Part shown: piece after piece, positions 23,918 to 35,700 of the stretch
How the letters are laid out: each line of letters starts with the position of its first letter
Numbering within the stretch: the first letter of the stretch is position 1
Assembly (NCBI GenBank): GCA_021397835.1
Contig: JAJFZO010000902.1
Location: forward strand, 840,001 to 904,000
Length of the DNA stretch: 64,000 bases
Reading direction: 5' to 3'
DNA from: Moringa oleifera
Taxonomy: Eukaryota > Streptophyta > Magnoliopsida > Brassicales > Moringaceae
The notes under the pieces: generated by a model
Database searches by the model: none
Seen by the model: only the letters and a program-made list of their open reading frames with translations
Told to the model about the DNA's origin: nothing
Made by a program: the position numbers and the translations under genes

Positions 23918-24810
23918 GATCATTAGGAGTATAATTTGGAAGGAGTTCATTGTATGCTCCATTTACTTGCTCTTAAAGCTTCTAGAACGGCTTGCCAATG
24001 TGATTTAAAGTTTGGTATTTACCTTTCCTACATATCTTGGAAATATATTTTGGCTTCTATATGGTTGTTATTTCTTATATTTGATGATTTCAAGCTGGAG
24101 TGCTTTTGTCTGTCATTGGAATTGCATTCTATTTTCGATTTTTTATAGTAATAAACGTCTAACAGATTAATATCTACTTCTTCTTAAATTAATATAGTAG
24201 AGAATAAAATCTTGTTGGTAAAGCCAACCATAGGTCTTTATATTGTGGTAGCATTAACTGTGAGACATGAAAAATGTTTTGCTTAATGTCTCGTGACAGT
24301 AGTTTTCTTCGATGAGGTTTTATTTAGAGGCAGCAACTCAGTTAAGCTCTTTCTTTTAAAAGTACTTGTGCTACTAGGCTAAAACTCTATTAAACATGAG
24401 ACTCACGATTCTGCAGGTGGATTTTATGTTGTATTTTTAGCAAGCCATCAATGTAGAAAGTTTTTGGTAGTCCAAAAATAATTGTTTTGGTTGATTTGAA
24501 CACTATTGACAGGTTTGGTAAGGAGGATGTTTGCTTAAGATGCATTATTGTGCTCATAACTCCTCATTATCTTGGGGGGATTACTCTCAGTATTAACGTA
24601 TAGCCTCACATCTTGGGAAGACTCGTGCAAGGCTCATGAAATTTAAAGACATTCTATCTAATTACATTCTATTTAATTTTTTTATTTAAACCTTTGATGC
24701 AGGCTTCACATGGCATATTGAGAGATCTACTTTTGCAGTGGTGTATTGATGATGTATTTGATGTCCGAAAAAGTGCTCTTGTACTTCTCGGGGACCATGT
24801 TATTTCTGAG
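23918..24810 (+). pseudogene. Transportin-1 exon pair, unit 5
   Basis: Exon A 23918-24014 lacks about a dozen bases at its start (reads GATCATTAGGAGTATAATTT). Exon B 24703-24810 is recognisable by DDVFDVRKSALVLLGDH. A short ATTACATTCTATTTAAT duplication sits just upstream of it, near 24660. Confidence 0.7.
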
Positions 24811-24962
24811 ATTTGCTATTCGGGTTTTTCTCACTAATTTATTCGTAACCATCTAATATTTTGGGTGTTTTTACTTGTTGAAAAATTTCTAACCATATGA
24901 TTGCCAAATAGTATGTATTATTATTAACTTCCTACCACTAACAGTGGATGCTTATGTTACAG

Positions 24963-25848
24963 GATCATTAAGAGTACAATTTGGAAGGAGTTCATCGTAT
25001 CCTCCTTTAACTTGCTCTTAAAGCTTTTAGAATGGCTTCTAGAACGGATTGGCAGTGTGATTGAGGGTTTGGTATTTGCTTTTTGCACATATCTTGAAAA
25101 TATATTTTGGCATCTATGCAGCTTTTATTTCTTTATTTGATGATATCAAGCTTGAATGCTTCTTCCTGTCATTGGAGTTGCATTTTATTTTTGGTTTTTT
25201 ATAGTATTAAACGTCTAACAAATTAATATATACTTCTTCTTAAATTAATATTTTGCTGAATAAAATCTTTTTGGTAAAGCCAACCATAGGTCTTTATATT
25301 GCAGTAGCACTAACCGCGAGACATTAAAAAAATTTTGCTTAATGTCTCATGACAATAGTTTTCTTCGATAAAGTTTTATTTAGAGGCAGCAACTTAGTTA
25401 AGCTCTTTCTTTTAAACGTGTTTGTGCCAGTGGGTTGGAACTCCATTAAACATGAGACTTACGATTCCGCGGGTGGAAGTTATGCTGTATTTTTAACAAG
25501 CCATCAATGTAGAAGTGTTTATTGATCCAAAAACAATTTGTTTGGTTGATCCAAATGCTGTTAATGGGTCTAGTTCAGGCTTTTTGCTGAAGATGCATTA
25601 TTGTGCTCATAGCTCCATGCTATCTTGGGGGGATTGCATTGACTGTTAACATATGGCCTCACATCTTGGGAAAACTAGTAGATAGGCTCATGGAATTTAA
25701 AGACATTGTGTCTAATTTTTTGATTTAAATCTTTGATGCAGGCTTCACAGGGCATATTGAGAGATCTACTTTTGCAATGACGTGTTGATGATGCTTCTGA
25801 TGTCTGACAAAGTGCTCTTGCACTTCTTGGGGACCATATTATTTCTAA
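24963..25848 (+). pseudogene. Transportin-1 exon pair, unit 6
   Basis: Exon A 24963-25071 shares the shortened start of unit 5, so units 5 and 6 are sister copies. It carries a small internal duplication around GGCTTCTAGAA. Exon B 25742-25848 keeps its acceptor and the [10 protein letters not shown] end. Confidence 0.7.
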
Positions 25849-26013
25849 GATTTGTCTATGTTTTCCTCACTAATTAGTTCATAACCATATAATATTTTGG
25901 ATGTTTTTACTTGTTGAAAATTTTTTGACCATATGATTGCCAAATAGCATGCATTATTATTCAACTTCCTACTACTAATAGTGGATCCTTAATAATAGGT
26001 GCTTATGTTACAG

Positions 26014-27240
26014 GTTAGATCCCATGTATGCAGGAGTACAATTTCGGAAGGAGTACACCGTATCCTCCTTTGATTTGCTCTTAAAACTTCCAAAAGGGCT
26101 TGGCAATGTGATTGAAAGTTTGGTATTTACCTTTCGCACATATCTTGAAAATACATTTTCGTATCTATATGGCTTTTATTTCTTGTATTTGCTGATGTCA
26201 AGCTTGAGTGCTTCTGTCTCCCATTAGAGCTACATTTTATTTTCGATTTTCTAAAGTAATAAACATCTAACAAATCAATATCTACTTCTTCTTACATTAA
26301 TATTGTACAGAATAAAAATTTGTTGGTAATGCTAATCATAGGTCTTTATGTTGTGGTAGCATTAACTGCAAGGCATGAAAAAAAAAACTTTGGTTGATAT
26401 TTAGTGACAGTAGTTTTCTTCGATGAGGTTTTATTTAGAGGCAGTAACTCAGTTAAGCTCTTTCTTTTAAACGCATTTATGCTAGTGGGCTAGAACTCTA
26501 TCAAACATGAGACTCACTATTCTGTGGTTGGATTTTATGCAGTATTTTTAGCAAGCGATCAACGTAGAAGTGTTTGACGATCCAAAAACAATTGGTTTTA
26601 TTGATCTAAACGCTGTTAATGGGTCTGTTTCATAAGCAGTTTGCTGAAGATGCATTATTGTGCTCGTAGCTCCCTACTATCTTGGGGGGATTGCTCTCAC
26701 TGTTAACATATGGCCTCACATCTCTAAAAGACTCGTAGATAAGCTCATGGAATTTAAAGATGTTGTGTCTAATTTTTTGATTTAAACCTTTGATGCAAGC
26801 TTCACATGGCATATTGAGAGATCTACTTTTGCAGTGACGTATTGATGATGTATTTTTATGAGTGGGTTTTACGCTGTATTTTTTTGCAAGCCATCAATGT
26901 AGAAGTTTTTAGCCATCCAAAAACGTTTGGTTTGGTTGATCAGAACACTCTTAAGAGGTTTGGTAATAGGGAGTTTGCTTAAGGTGCATTATTGTGCTTG
27001 TAGCTCCGTGCTATCTTGGGGGGATTGCTCTAATTGTTAACATATGGCCTCACATCTCCAGAAGACTCGTAGATAGGCTCATGGAATTTAAAGACATTCT
27101 GTCTAATTTTTTGATTTAAACCTTTGATGTAGGCTTCTCAGGGAAATAGTGAGGGATTTACTTTTGCATTGACGTATTGATGATGCTTCTGATGTCCAAC
27201 AAGGTGCTCTTGCACTTCTTGAGGACCATATTATTTCTAG
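26014..27240 (+). pseudogene. Transportin-1 exon pair, unit 7 (rearranged)
   Basis: Exon A 26014-26122 has an extra A after the acceptor but then reads YAGVQFRKEYTVSSFDLLLK. The first exon B (26798-26853) is cut short and joins straight to mid-intron sequence, which then runs again to a second exon B at 27133-27240. The unit is therefore 1.38 kb, consistent with unequal exchange. Confidence 0.72.
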
Positions 27241-27393
27241 GATTTGCTATCCATGTTTTCCTCACTAATTTGTTCATAACCATCTAATATTTTGGATGTT
27301 TTTACTTGTTGAAAAATTTTTGACCATGTGATTGCCAAATATCATGTATTATTTTCAACTTCCTAGTATTAACAGTGGATGCTTATGTTATAG

Positions 27394-28282
27394 GTTGATC
27401 ATGTGTATGCAGGCATACAATTTTGGAAGGAGTTCATCATATCCTCCTTCGACTTGCTCTTAAAGCTTCTAAAAGGGCTTTGCAGTGTGATTCAAAGTTT
27501 GGTATTTATCTTTCTCACATATCTTGGAAATATGTTTTCGTACATATGTGGCTTTTATTTGTTGTATTTGCTGATGTCAAGCTTGAGTGCTTCTTTGTGT
27601 CATCGAGGCTGCATTTTATTTTTGATTTTCTAAAGTAATAAGCATCTAGCAAATTAATATCTACTTGTTTTTACATTAATATTGTATAGAATAAAATCTT
27701 GTTGGTAAAGCCAACTATAGGTCTTTATATTGTGGTAGTATTAACCGTTAGACGTGAGAAAAATTTTGCTCAATGTTTAATGGCCCTGGTTTTCTTCGAT
27801 GAGGTTTTATTTGGAGGCAGTAACTTAATTAAGCTCTTTCTTTTAAATGTGTTTGTCCCACTAGGCTACAACTCCATTAAACATGAGACCTATGATTCTA
27901 CTAGTGGATTTTATGTAGTATTTCTAGCAAGCCATCAACGTAAAAGTGTTTGGCGATCAAATAAAATTGTTTTAGTTGATTTGAACATAGTTAATGGGTT
28001 TGGTACATAGGCTGTTTGCTGAAGATGCATTATTGTGCTCGTAGCTCCCTGCTGTCTTAGGGGGATTGCTCTCACTATTAACATTTGGCCTCACATCTCT
28101 AGAAGATCGGTAGATAGGCTCATGGAATTTAAAGACATTCCGTCTAATTTTTTTGATTTAAACCTTTGATGCAAGCTTCATAAGGCATATTGAGGGATCT
28201 ACTACTACAGTGACTTATTGATGATGCTTTTGATCTCCGACAAAGTGCTCTTGCACTTCTTGGGGACCATGTTATTTCTAAG
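27394..28282 (+). pseudogene. Transportin-1 exon pair, unit 8
   Basis: Exon A 27394-27501 is open: YAGIQFWKEFIISSFDLLLK with an intact GT donor. Its intron holds the longest open frame of the array (27699-28010, 103 aa). Exon B 28174-28282 has a CAA instead of CAG acceptor. Confidence 0.72.
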
Positions 28283-28434
28283 ATTTACTATCCATGTTTT
28301 CCTCACTAATTTGTTCATAACCATCTAATATTTTGGATGTTTTTACTTGTTAAAATTTTTTTGACTATATGATTGCCAAATAGCATGTATTATTTTTAAT
28401 TTCCTACTACTAACAGTGGATGCTTATGTGATAG

Positions 28435-28491
28435 GTTGATCCCTTGTTTGTAGGAGTACAATTTGAGAAGGACTTCATCGTATCCTTCTTA
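28435..28491 (+). pseudogene. Transportin-1 exon A, unit 9, truncated
   Basis: Only the first 57 bp of exon A remain (VGVQFEKDFIVSF type). Homology ends abruptly at about 28491, the right edge of the array. Confidence 0.75.
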
Positions 28492-30385
28492 ATCTCAGCT
28501 CCTATGAAATATTTTCTAGCTTAGACTAATGGTATAATGGGTTTTGAGTAGCATGCATATGTTACTTGTTAAACCGGTTGGAAGTTGATGTTTAGCTATG
28601 CACATTCTGCATAAAAATGAAAAATCTTTATCTGTTGTTGTTCCTCCATCATCCATTAGTGCCTTATAACCACTTACTTTTAGCACTTCTTATCCATTCG
28701 TAAATGATATAATAAGTACTCCTTGCTTTCTATTGTCTAATAGCTTAAAAGTCTTGCATCTTTATCTGTCTTGCTCAAGAAAAAAAATCTAGAAAGTACA
28801 TATGACTCCATAATGGGTATGTTTCTTATCCAAGTGCTATTGACATTATAAATTTGGGGGCTTTGGTAAACATAATTTGTCTCTTCATTGTACATGTATG
28901 GTAGACGTGGATAGTTACACGGAAGTATCAATTTAATTTCATCGCATTATTAAAGCTCATTAGTAAGAGATTCTACCTTCAATTTCTAGTGTTTAGTACC
29001 TTGGTATTGTTGCTAATGTTAGATTTTTTAGTCTCAGCTAATGGTGATACTAACAGATCAGTCATGCGTTGGGATGTAAATGATGTTTGCTCAGGAATGG
29101 ATATAGTATGGTATGATAGTTGCTTGATATTTTTCCAAATTTTACTATTTTGCTCTCTTGTCTAAGCTTTTGAGTACAAGAAAATAGAGAGGTTTGATGA
29201 ACAATTCATGATATCATAGTTAGTCTTGTCGTTGCTCGAAGATTGAATTTTGATCTTTTCTTATATTTTTGCTTATGTGTGTTCTTTTGTTATCTTTCTT
29301 TCTATCCTTCTTTCTTTCTTTCTTTTGTCTTCGCTTTTTCTTTTTCTCTAGCATGATATAACATTTGAATGTCCAAGCTTTTAATAAAGATTCATAATTT
29401 GATTTTATATATTATTAGAATAATCAAATGATGAAATTTTGATAATCTCTTGTGTGAACAATGATTCTTGATAAAGAGAATGATCTTATAGGATGAAATA
29501 GTGAGGAAGATAGAGAAGAGATCTGCTTTTACATCTTCTTGATGATATATTATTCTATTTTGTGAATGATAATATTGACATGATTTTAAAATCTTATGTT
29601 GGTCAGAATTTAGATCCTTTTTTTCTCAATCTACTGAATCACATATTTTGAATTTCATGCTCTTAAACTATTGCCACATGTTTAAATTAACAGTTCCTTG
29701 AACCTCCATAAAGCCATAGTAATAATTTTCATTACTTGTTGGTTTTCACTTGTTTTGGCTATATGCACTTTGAATTAGTTTTGTGAATCTTATATATATG
29801 ATAGGATAGATTTAGCTCCACATTTAAAAATCTTTTATGTGTGCCAATTTTCTCATTTTAAAGTTTCTCAATTTGCGAGGCACTCATTACTAGTTTGGCA
29901 TATTAATTTTTTATGCTATAAAATGTTAGTATGTAATATTTGTAAAGTGAGTCTTAAATCTTATCATTGTAAGGAGATGGTAAAAATGCTACTGTAGAAG
30001 TTTCTTCCAAAAATCAATGTTTAAACTCTATTTTTTATAATAGTCACAAATATAGAATTAGTTCTTAGAATTCTATAATTATAGTAGTTTTATTGCATAG
30101 CCATCTATTGTTTCCTCCTATGACATTCCTTTTGAACATATTAATCTATCTTTACTAGATCTAGTTGCACCTATCTTATGTCTCCCTATGATGGTTTTCT
30201 GGGTAGCATCTAGGCATGCTATTGTGAAGGTGCTTTACCACACTACATCTATGAGCAAAACTTAAGTAAAAAAAATATGGTTGATCAACAAACAAATTTA
30301 GTGCTTTTTAGGATACTAGTCTCTCCCATGAATGGTGTAGTTTTTGCAAGTTGGCCTAGTGCACCAATAAGATCTTGAATCCTAG
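28492..30385. other. Unassigned AT-rich stretch
   Basis: No exon or element recognised. A (TTTC)n-like run lies at about 29296-29330. The sequence becomes progressively T-rich on approaching the satellite-like tract. Confidence 0.6.
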
Positions 30386-32769
30386 TTCAATTTGTTAGTT
30401 TTGTTATTGCTCTTACTTCTTTGTTGCTATTGTTTTTCTATATTTGCTTTCTATCAATTATTGTGTTTCTTCTCCATTTTCTTGTTTTTGTGTTCTTTGC
30501 TCATCTACTTGTTTTTTAATTTTTTGCTTATGTGCTTATTCTTTGTTGTATTCTTCTATGCTTATTCACTATTTTGTGCTCTTTTTTTTTTTTTTTGTTT
30601 TTTGTTATTGTGCTTATTCATTATTTCATTTTTTATGCTTGCTTTTTTTTGTGCTTATTTTTTGCTATTGTGTCTATTATATGTTCTTTTTTTTAGTTCA
30701 TTCTTTGTTATATTTTTTGTTCATGCTCCTTTTATTCTAAGATTTTTTGCTAGTTCTTTATTTTTAAATATTTGTGCTATTCTATCATTATTGTTGATTT
30801 TGTGCTTGTATTTTCATTTATTCTTATGCTTGGTTTTTATTTTTTTTGTTTTCATTCTTGTTCTTTGTTTTTGTGTATATATATATATATATTGTATGTG
30901 TTTATCTTTGTTTTCTTCGTTTCATTTTTACCTTTCTTCTTGTATTTTTTTTTTTTGAGTTTTTTTGTTCTTGTTTTTTAGTAGTTTTTTAACTTTTGCT
31001 TGTTTATTTTATATTCTTTATTCTATATTTGTTCCTCGACCTTTTTTTTATGGTTATGTTTGTATTTTCTCTACTTTTTTATATTTATTTTGTGATATGT
31101 TCTTTATTCTTCTTTTTGTTATTTTTTATTATATTTGATCACTATTCTTTTACTATTCTACTTGTTCATATTCTTTTTGTGTTCTTTATTTTTCTTCTAT
31201 GGTTGTTCTTTGTTTTTTTCTCTATGTTTGTTATTTGTTTTTGTGCTGCTTCTTTATTTATGTACTTGCTTATTGTGTTATCTTCTTTCCATTTTTTAGT
31301 TTTTTGTTTTCACTTGTTTTGCTTGTTTAATATTTTCTATTTTCGTACTTTTTTTGGTCTTTTTTACTTTATTTTTGTACTTCTTCTTCTTATGTTTGTT
31401 TTTTTTTTATTTTGTATTTTGTTATCTATTTTTATCTTTATTTTAATTCTTTCTCTTAATTTTTGTTCTTTATTTTGTTTTTGTGATCGTTCTCTCTTTT
31501 AAGTTTCCTTGTTTGTACTCTACTATTTGTCTTTGCACATGTTCCCTATGTTATTTTTTTTTTATGTTTTATGTTTTATTATATTAATGTTGTGTTTTTT
31601 TATTTTTTATGCTCATTCTTTTTTTTTTGTTTTTGTACTTGTTTCTTGTTTTTTGGTTTTTGGTTTTCTTTGGATTAATTTTTTTGTTTTGTACTTTTTT
31701 TCTATTTTATTTTTTTGATGGTTCTTTGATTGTATTAGTTTAATATTCTTCATTTTTATATTTGTTTATTGTTTATTATTTATTATTTTTGCCTTTTTTA
31801 TTTCTTTTGTTGCTCGGTCTTCTTCATTCTCTGTTCTTGTACTTTGTTTTTTGCTTCTTATTCTATGTTTCTTTTTTATTGTTATGTTTGTGCTTGTGTT
31901 TTCTATTGTTTAGTTTTATGTTTATTATCCTTATTCTATGTTCCTTTTTTTATTGTTATTTTTTGTGCTTGTGTTTTTTATTGTTTATCTTTATGTTTAT
32001 TATGTGTGCTCAGTTTTTGTATTTGCTATTAATTTTTGTTTACATTGTGCTTGCTTATTCATTATGTCTTTATTTTTGTTTACTATTATTTTTTAAAAGT
32101 TTTTTTGTTTGCTATTTGTTATTATGTTTTTCTTTTATTTAATTACTTGTTTATTATGTTATTTTCTTCCCTTTTTTTTAATTTTTTCTTCTTTGTTGTG
32201 TGCATGTTAATATTCTCTTTTTTTTTTTCTTTTTTCTAATCTTTTTTCTTATACTTCTTCTTATGTTTGTTTTTTTCTTTTTTATTTTGTTATCTAATTT
32301 TGTTTTTATTTTAATTCTTTTTTTCAACTTTTGTTCTTTATTATTATTATTATTTTGTGATATCTCTCTCTTTCTTTAAGTTTCTTGTTTGTACTTTATT
32401 ATTTGTTATTGTTTTTCATGTTTTATGTTTTTTTGTTGTTATGTTTTATTCTTGATTTTTTATTCTTATTCTTTATTTTGTTTATTTTTGCACTTTTCCT
32501 TACTTTTTATTTTTGCATTAATTCTTTACTTTTGTACTTATTTTCTGTATAATGTTTTCGTGATGGTTCCTTGATTATGTTGGTTTTTTATCTTCTTCGT
32601 TGTTATATTTGTTCATTATTTTTTGTTTTTATAATTTTATACTTTTTATTTGTTGCTATTTTTTTATATTCTTTATTCTTTGTATTTGTTTTTTTTCTTT
32701 GATTCTGTGTTTGTTTTATTGTTATGTTTCCTTATTGTCTATGTTATATTTGCTTCTTCATCATGTTTT

Positions 32770-35700
32770 TATTCTCATTTACTGCTATTCTTTTAGTTTT
32801 TTGTTTGTTCTTTATTGTTAGTGTTCTTATCATCTTTGTGTTTTGTTTGTTCTTGTTTATCTTGTTTGTTCTTACATTTGTTTTTTGTTTTGTGTTTTGT
32901 ATATTTTTAGTTGTTCTCTTTATTTACTTTTATCATTGTTTTCTTTGTTTTGTTTATATACTTGTTCTTTGTTTTGTTGTCTTTTTTTTTTTTTTTTTGC
33001 GCTTGACCTTACTTCTTTGTTATTGCATTTGCTTATATTTTTTAATTTTTTTTTTGCGTGCTTGTTCTTTTTTTTGTGTTTGTTTTTTTATTGTTTATTT
33101 TATGTTACTTCCTTTCTTTTTTTTCTATCTTTTGTGCTTATCTTGTGCTTTTCTATCTATTATCGGTTTTTTTTTCCGTATCCATTCTTGGTTAAGTTTT
33201 TTTGTTCATGTTCTTTTTTATTCTTAAGATTCTTTAGTTGTTTTTTTATCCTTTTTTGTGCTTATTTTATTCCTTTGTTATAAATTTGTTCTTTGATTTC
33301 TATTTTTATGGTTGTACATATATTTTCTCTACCTTCATAACTGCTCTTGTGTTTGTTTTCTGCTATGTTCTTTATTCTTTTTCTTCTTTATAGTTATATT
33401 TGATCACTATTTTACCATTGTATTTGTTTTTGTCCTTTTCGTATGGGTTATTTGTTTTTGTGCTTTTTTTTTTATTTATATGCTTATTTATTATGTTATC
33501 TTCTTTGCTTTTTTTAGTTCTGTGTTCTTTATTATTGTGTATGTCCAATATTCTCCGATTTCGTATGTTCATTCTTATTTTTTGTACTTATTCTCTTTTT
33601 TTTTTTCTAATTTTTGTATTTGTTCCCTTTTTCTAGTTTCTTGTTTCTTATTTCTTGTTTCCTATTTCTTGTTCTTTAATTTTTCTTTTTTTTATCAATT
33701 CTTTACTTTTGTGCTTATTTTCTCTAGTATGTTTGTGTGATGGTTCTTGATTGTGTTAGTTTTATGTGCTTTATTGTTGTATTTACTTTTTTTTTGTTAT
33801 TTGTTTTACATTCTCTATTCTTGTACTTCTTGTTTTTCTTCTTAGTTTATTTTTTTTTATTGTTATGTTTTGTGCTTGTGTTCTTTATTATTTATTTTTA
33901 TGTTTATTATTCTTATTTTACATTCCTTTTCTATTATTACATTTTGTGTTTGTGTTCTCTATTGTTTATTTTCATATTTATTATTTATGCTCTTCTTTTG
34001 TATTTGTTGTCGATTTTAATCTACTTTGTGCTTGTTTCTTCATAATGTTTTCATTCTTGTTTACCATTATTCTTTTAGTTTTTTGTTTGTTCTTTACTGT
34101 TAGTATTTTTATCGCCTTTGTATTTTATTTGTTCTCGTTTTATGTTATTTGTTCTTATATTTGTTTGTGTTTTGTGTTCTTTTTTTTTGTGTTTGTTTTC
34201 TTATTGTTTATTTTATGTTGCTTTCTTTCCTTGTTTTCTTTCTTTTGTGCTTATCTTGTGCTTTTCTTCTATTATCGGTTTTTTTTTTCTGTGTCTATTC
34301 TTCGTTAAGTTTTTTGTTCATATTCTTTTTTATTCTTAAGATTCTTTAGTTGTTTTTTTATCCTTTTTTGTTCTTATTTTATTCCTTTGTTATAAATTTG
34401 TTCTTTGATTTCTATTTTTGTGGTTGTAAATATATTTTCTCTACCTTCATAACTGCTCTTGTGTTTGTTTTCTGCTATGTTCTTTATTCTTTTTCTTCTT
34501 TATTATTATGTTTGATCACCATTTTACCATTGTATTTGTTGATGTCCTTTTCGTATGGGTTATTTGTTTTTGTGCTTCTTTTTTATTTATATGCTTATTT
34601 ATTATGTCATCTTCTTTGTTTTTTTTAGTTCTTTGCTTTTTATTATTGCGCATGTTCAATATTCTCCGTTTTCATATGTTATCTTTCGTATGTTCGTTCC
34701 TATTTTTTGTACTTATTCTCTATTTTTTAAAAAAAATTTTGTATTTGTTCCCTTTTTCTTGTTTCTTGTTTCTTGTTTCTTGTTTTTTAATTTTTCTTTT
34801 ATCAATTCTTTATTTTTGTGCTCATTTTCTCTAGTATATTTGTGTGATGGTTCTTGATTGTGTTAGTTTTATGTGCTTTATTGTTGTATTTACTTCTTTT
34901 TTTTGTTATTTATTTTACATTCTATATTCTTCTACTTGTTGTTTTTCTTCTTAGTTTATGTTTTTTTTATTGTTATGTTTTGTGCTTGTGTTTTTTATTA
35001 TTTATTTTTATATTTATTATTCTTATTTTATATTCCTTTTTTATTATTACATTTTGTGCTTGTGTTCTCTATTGTTTATTTTTATATTTATTATTTATGC
35101 TCTTCTTTTGTATTTTTTCTCGATTTTTATCTACTTTGTACTTGTTTCTTCATTATGTTTTCATTCTTGTTTGCCATTATTCTTTTAGTTTTTTGTTTGT
35201 TCTTTTCTGTTAGTATTTTTATCGTCTTTGTATTTTATTTGTTCTCGTTTTATGTTATTTGTTCTTATATTTGTTTGTGTTTTGTGTTCTTTTTTTGTGT
35301 TTGTTTTCTTATTGTTTATTTTATGTTACCTTCTTTCCTTTTTTTCTTTCTTTTGTGCTTATCTTGTGCTTTTCTATCTGTTATTGGTTTTTTTTCTGTG
35401 TCCATTCTTCGTTAAGTTTTTTGTTCATGTTCTTTTTTATTCTTAAGATTCTTTAGTTGTTTTTTTTATCCTTTTTTGGGCTTATTTTATTCCTTTATTA
35501 TAAATTTGTTTTTTGATTTCTATTTTTATGGTTGTACATATATTTTCTCTACCTTCATGACTGCTCTTGTGTTTGTTTTCTACTATGTTCTTTATTCTTT
35601 TTCTTCTTTATAGTTATATTTGATCACTATTTTACCATTGTATTTGTTTATGTCCTTTTTGTATGGGTTATTTGTTTTTGTGCTCTTTTTTATTTATATG

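Larger units (their letters stand above)
19058..28491 (+). repeat. Tandem array of ~1.04-kb units carrying two transportin-1 exons
   Basis: Nine direct units, each with exon A (GVQFEKEFIVSSLDLLLKLL type), a ~690-bp intron, exon B ([25 protein letters not shown] type) and ~140 bp of spacer that ends in the acceptor of the next exon A. The two exons are consecutive in transportin-1 (karyopherin beta-2, a HEAT-repeat nuclear import receptor), where they encode the 'EFIVCSLDLLSGLAEGLG' and '[27 protein letters not shown]' helices. Exon A starts are at 19188, 20210, 21834, 22877, 23918, 24963, 26014, 27394 and 28435. Spacing is 1022-1051 except after units 2 (1624) and 7 (1380). The remaining transportin exons are absent from the window. 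The array begins directly at the broken edge of the CNOT11 inverted-repeat arm. Confidence 0.85.

Noticed and set aside
19188..28491. A multi-exon repeat protein made by splicing all exon A and B copies together
   Set aside because: Exon B has stops in nearly every unit, several acceptors and donors are mutated, and units differ in phase. No continuous frame is possible.
19058..28491. CRISPR-like or prokaryotic repeat array
   Set aside because: Units are over 1 kb, contain plant exons and splice sites, and have no short palindromic repeats with unique spacers.
33372..33572. Minus-strand Lys/Asn-rich open frame of 66 aa
   Set aside because: Complement of the same T-rich repeat; composition artefact.
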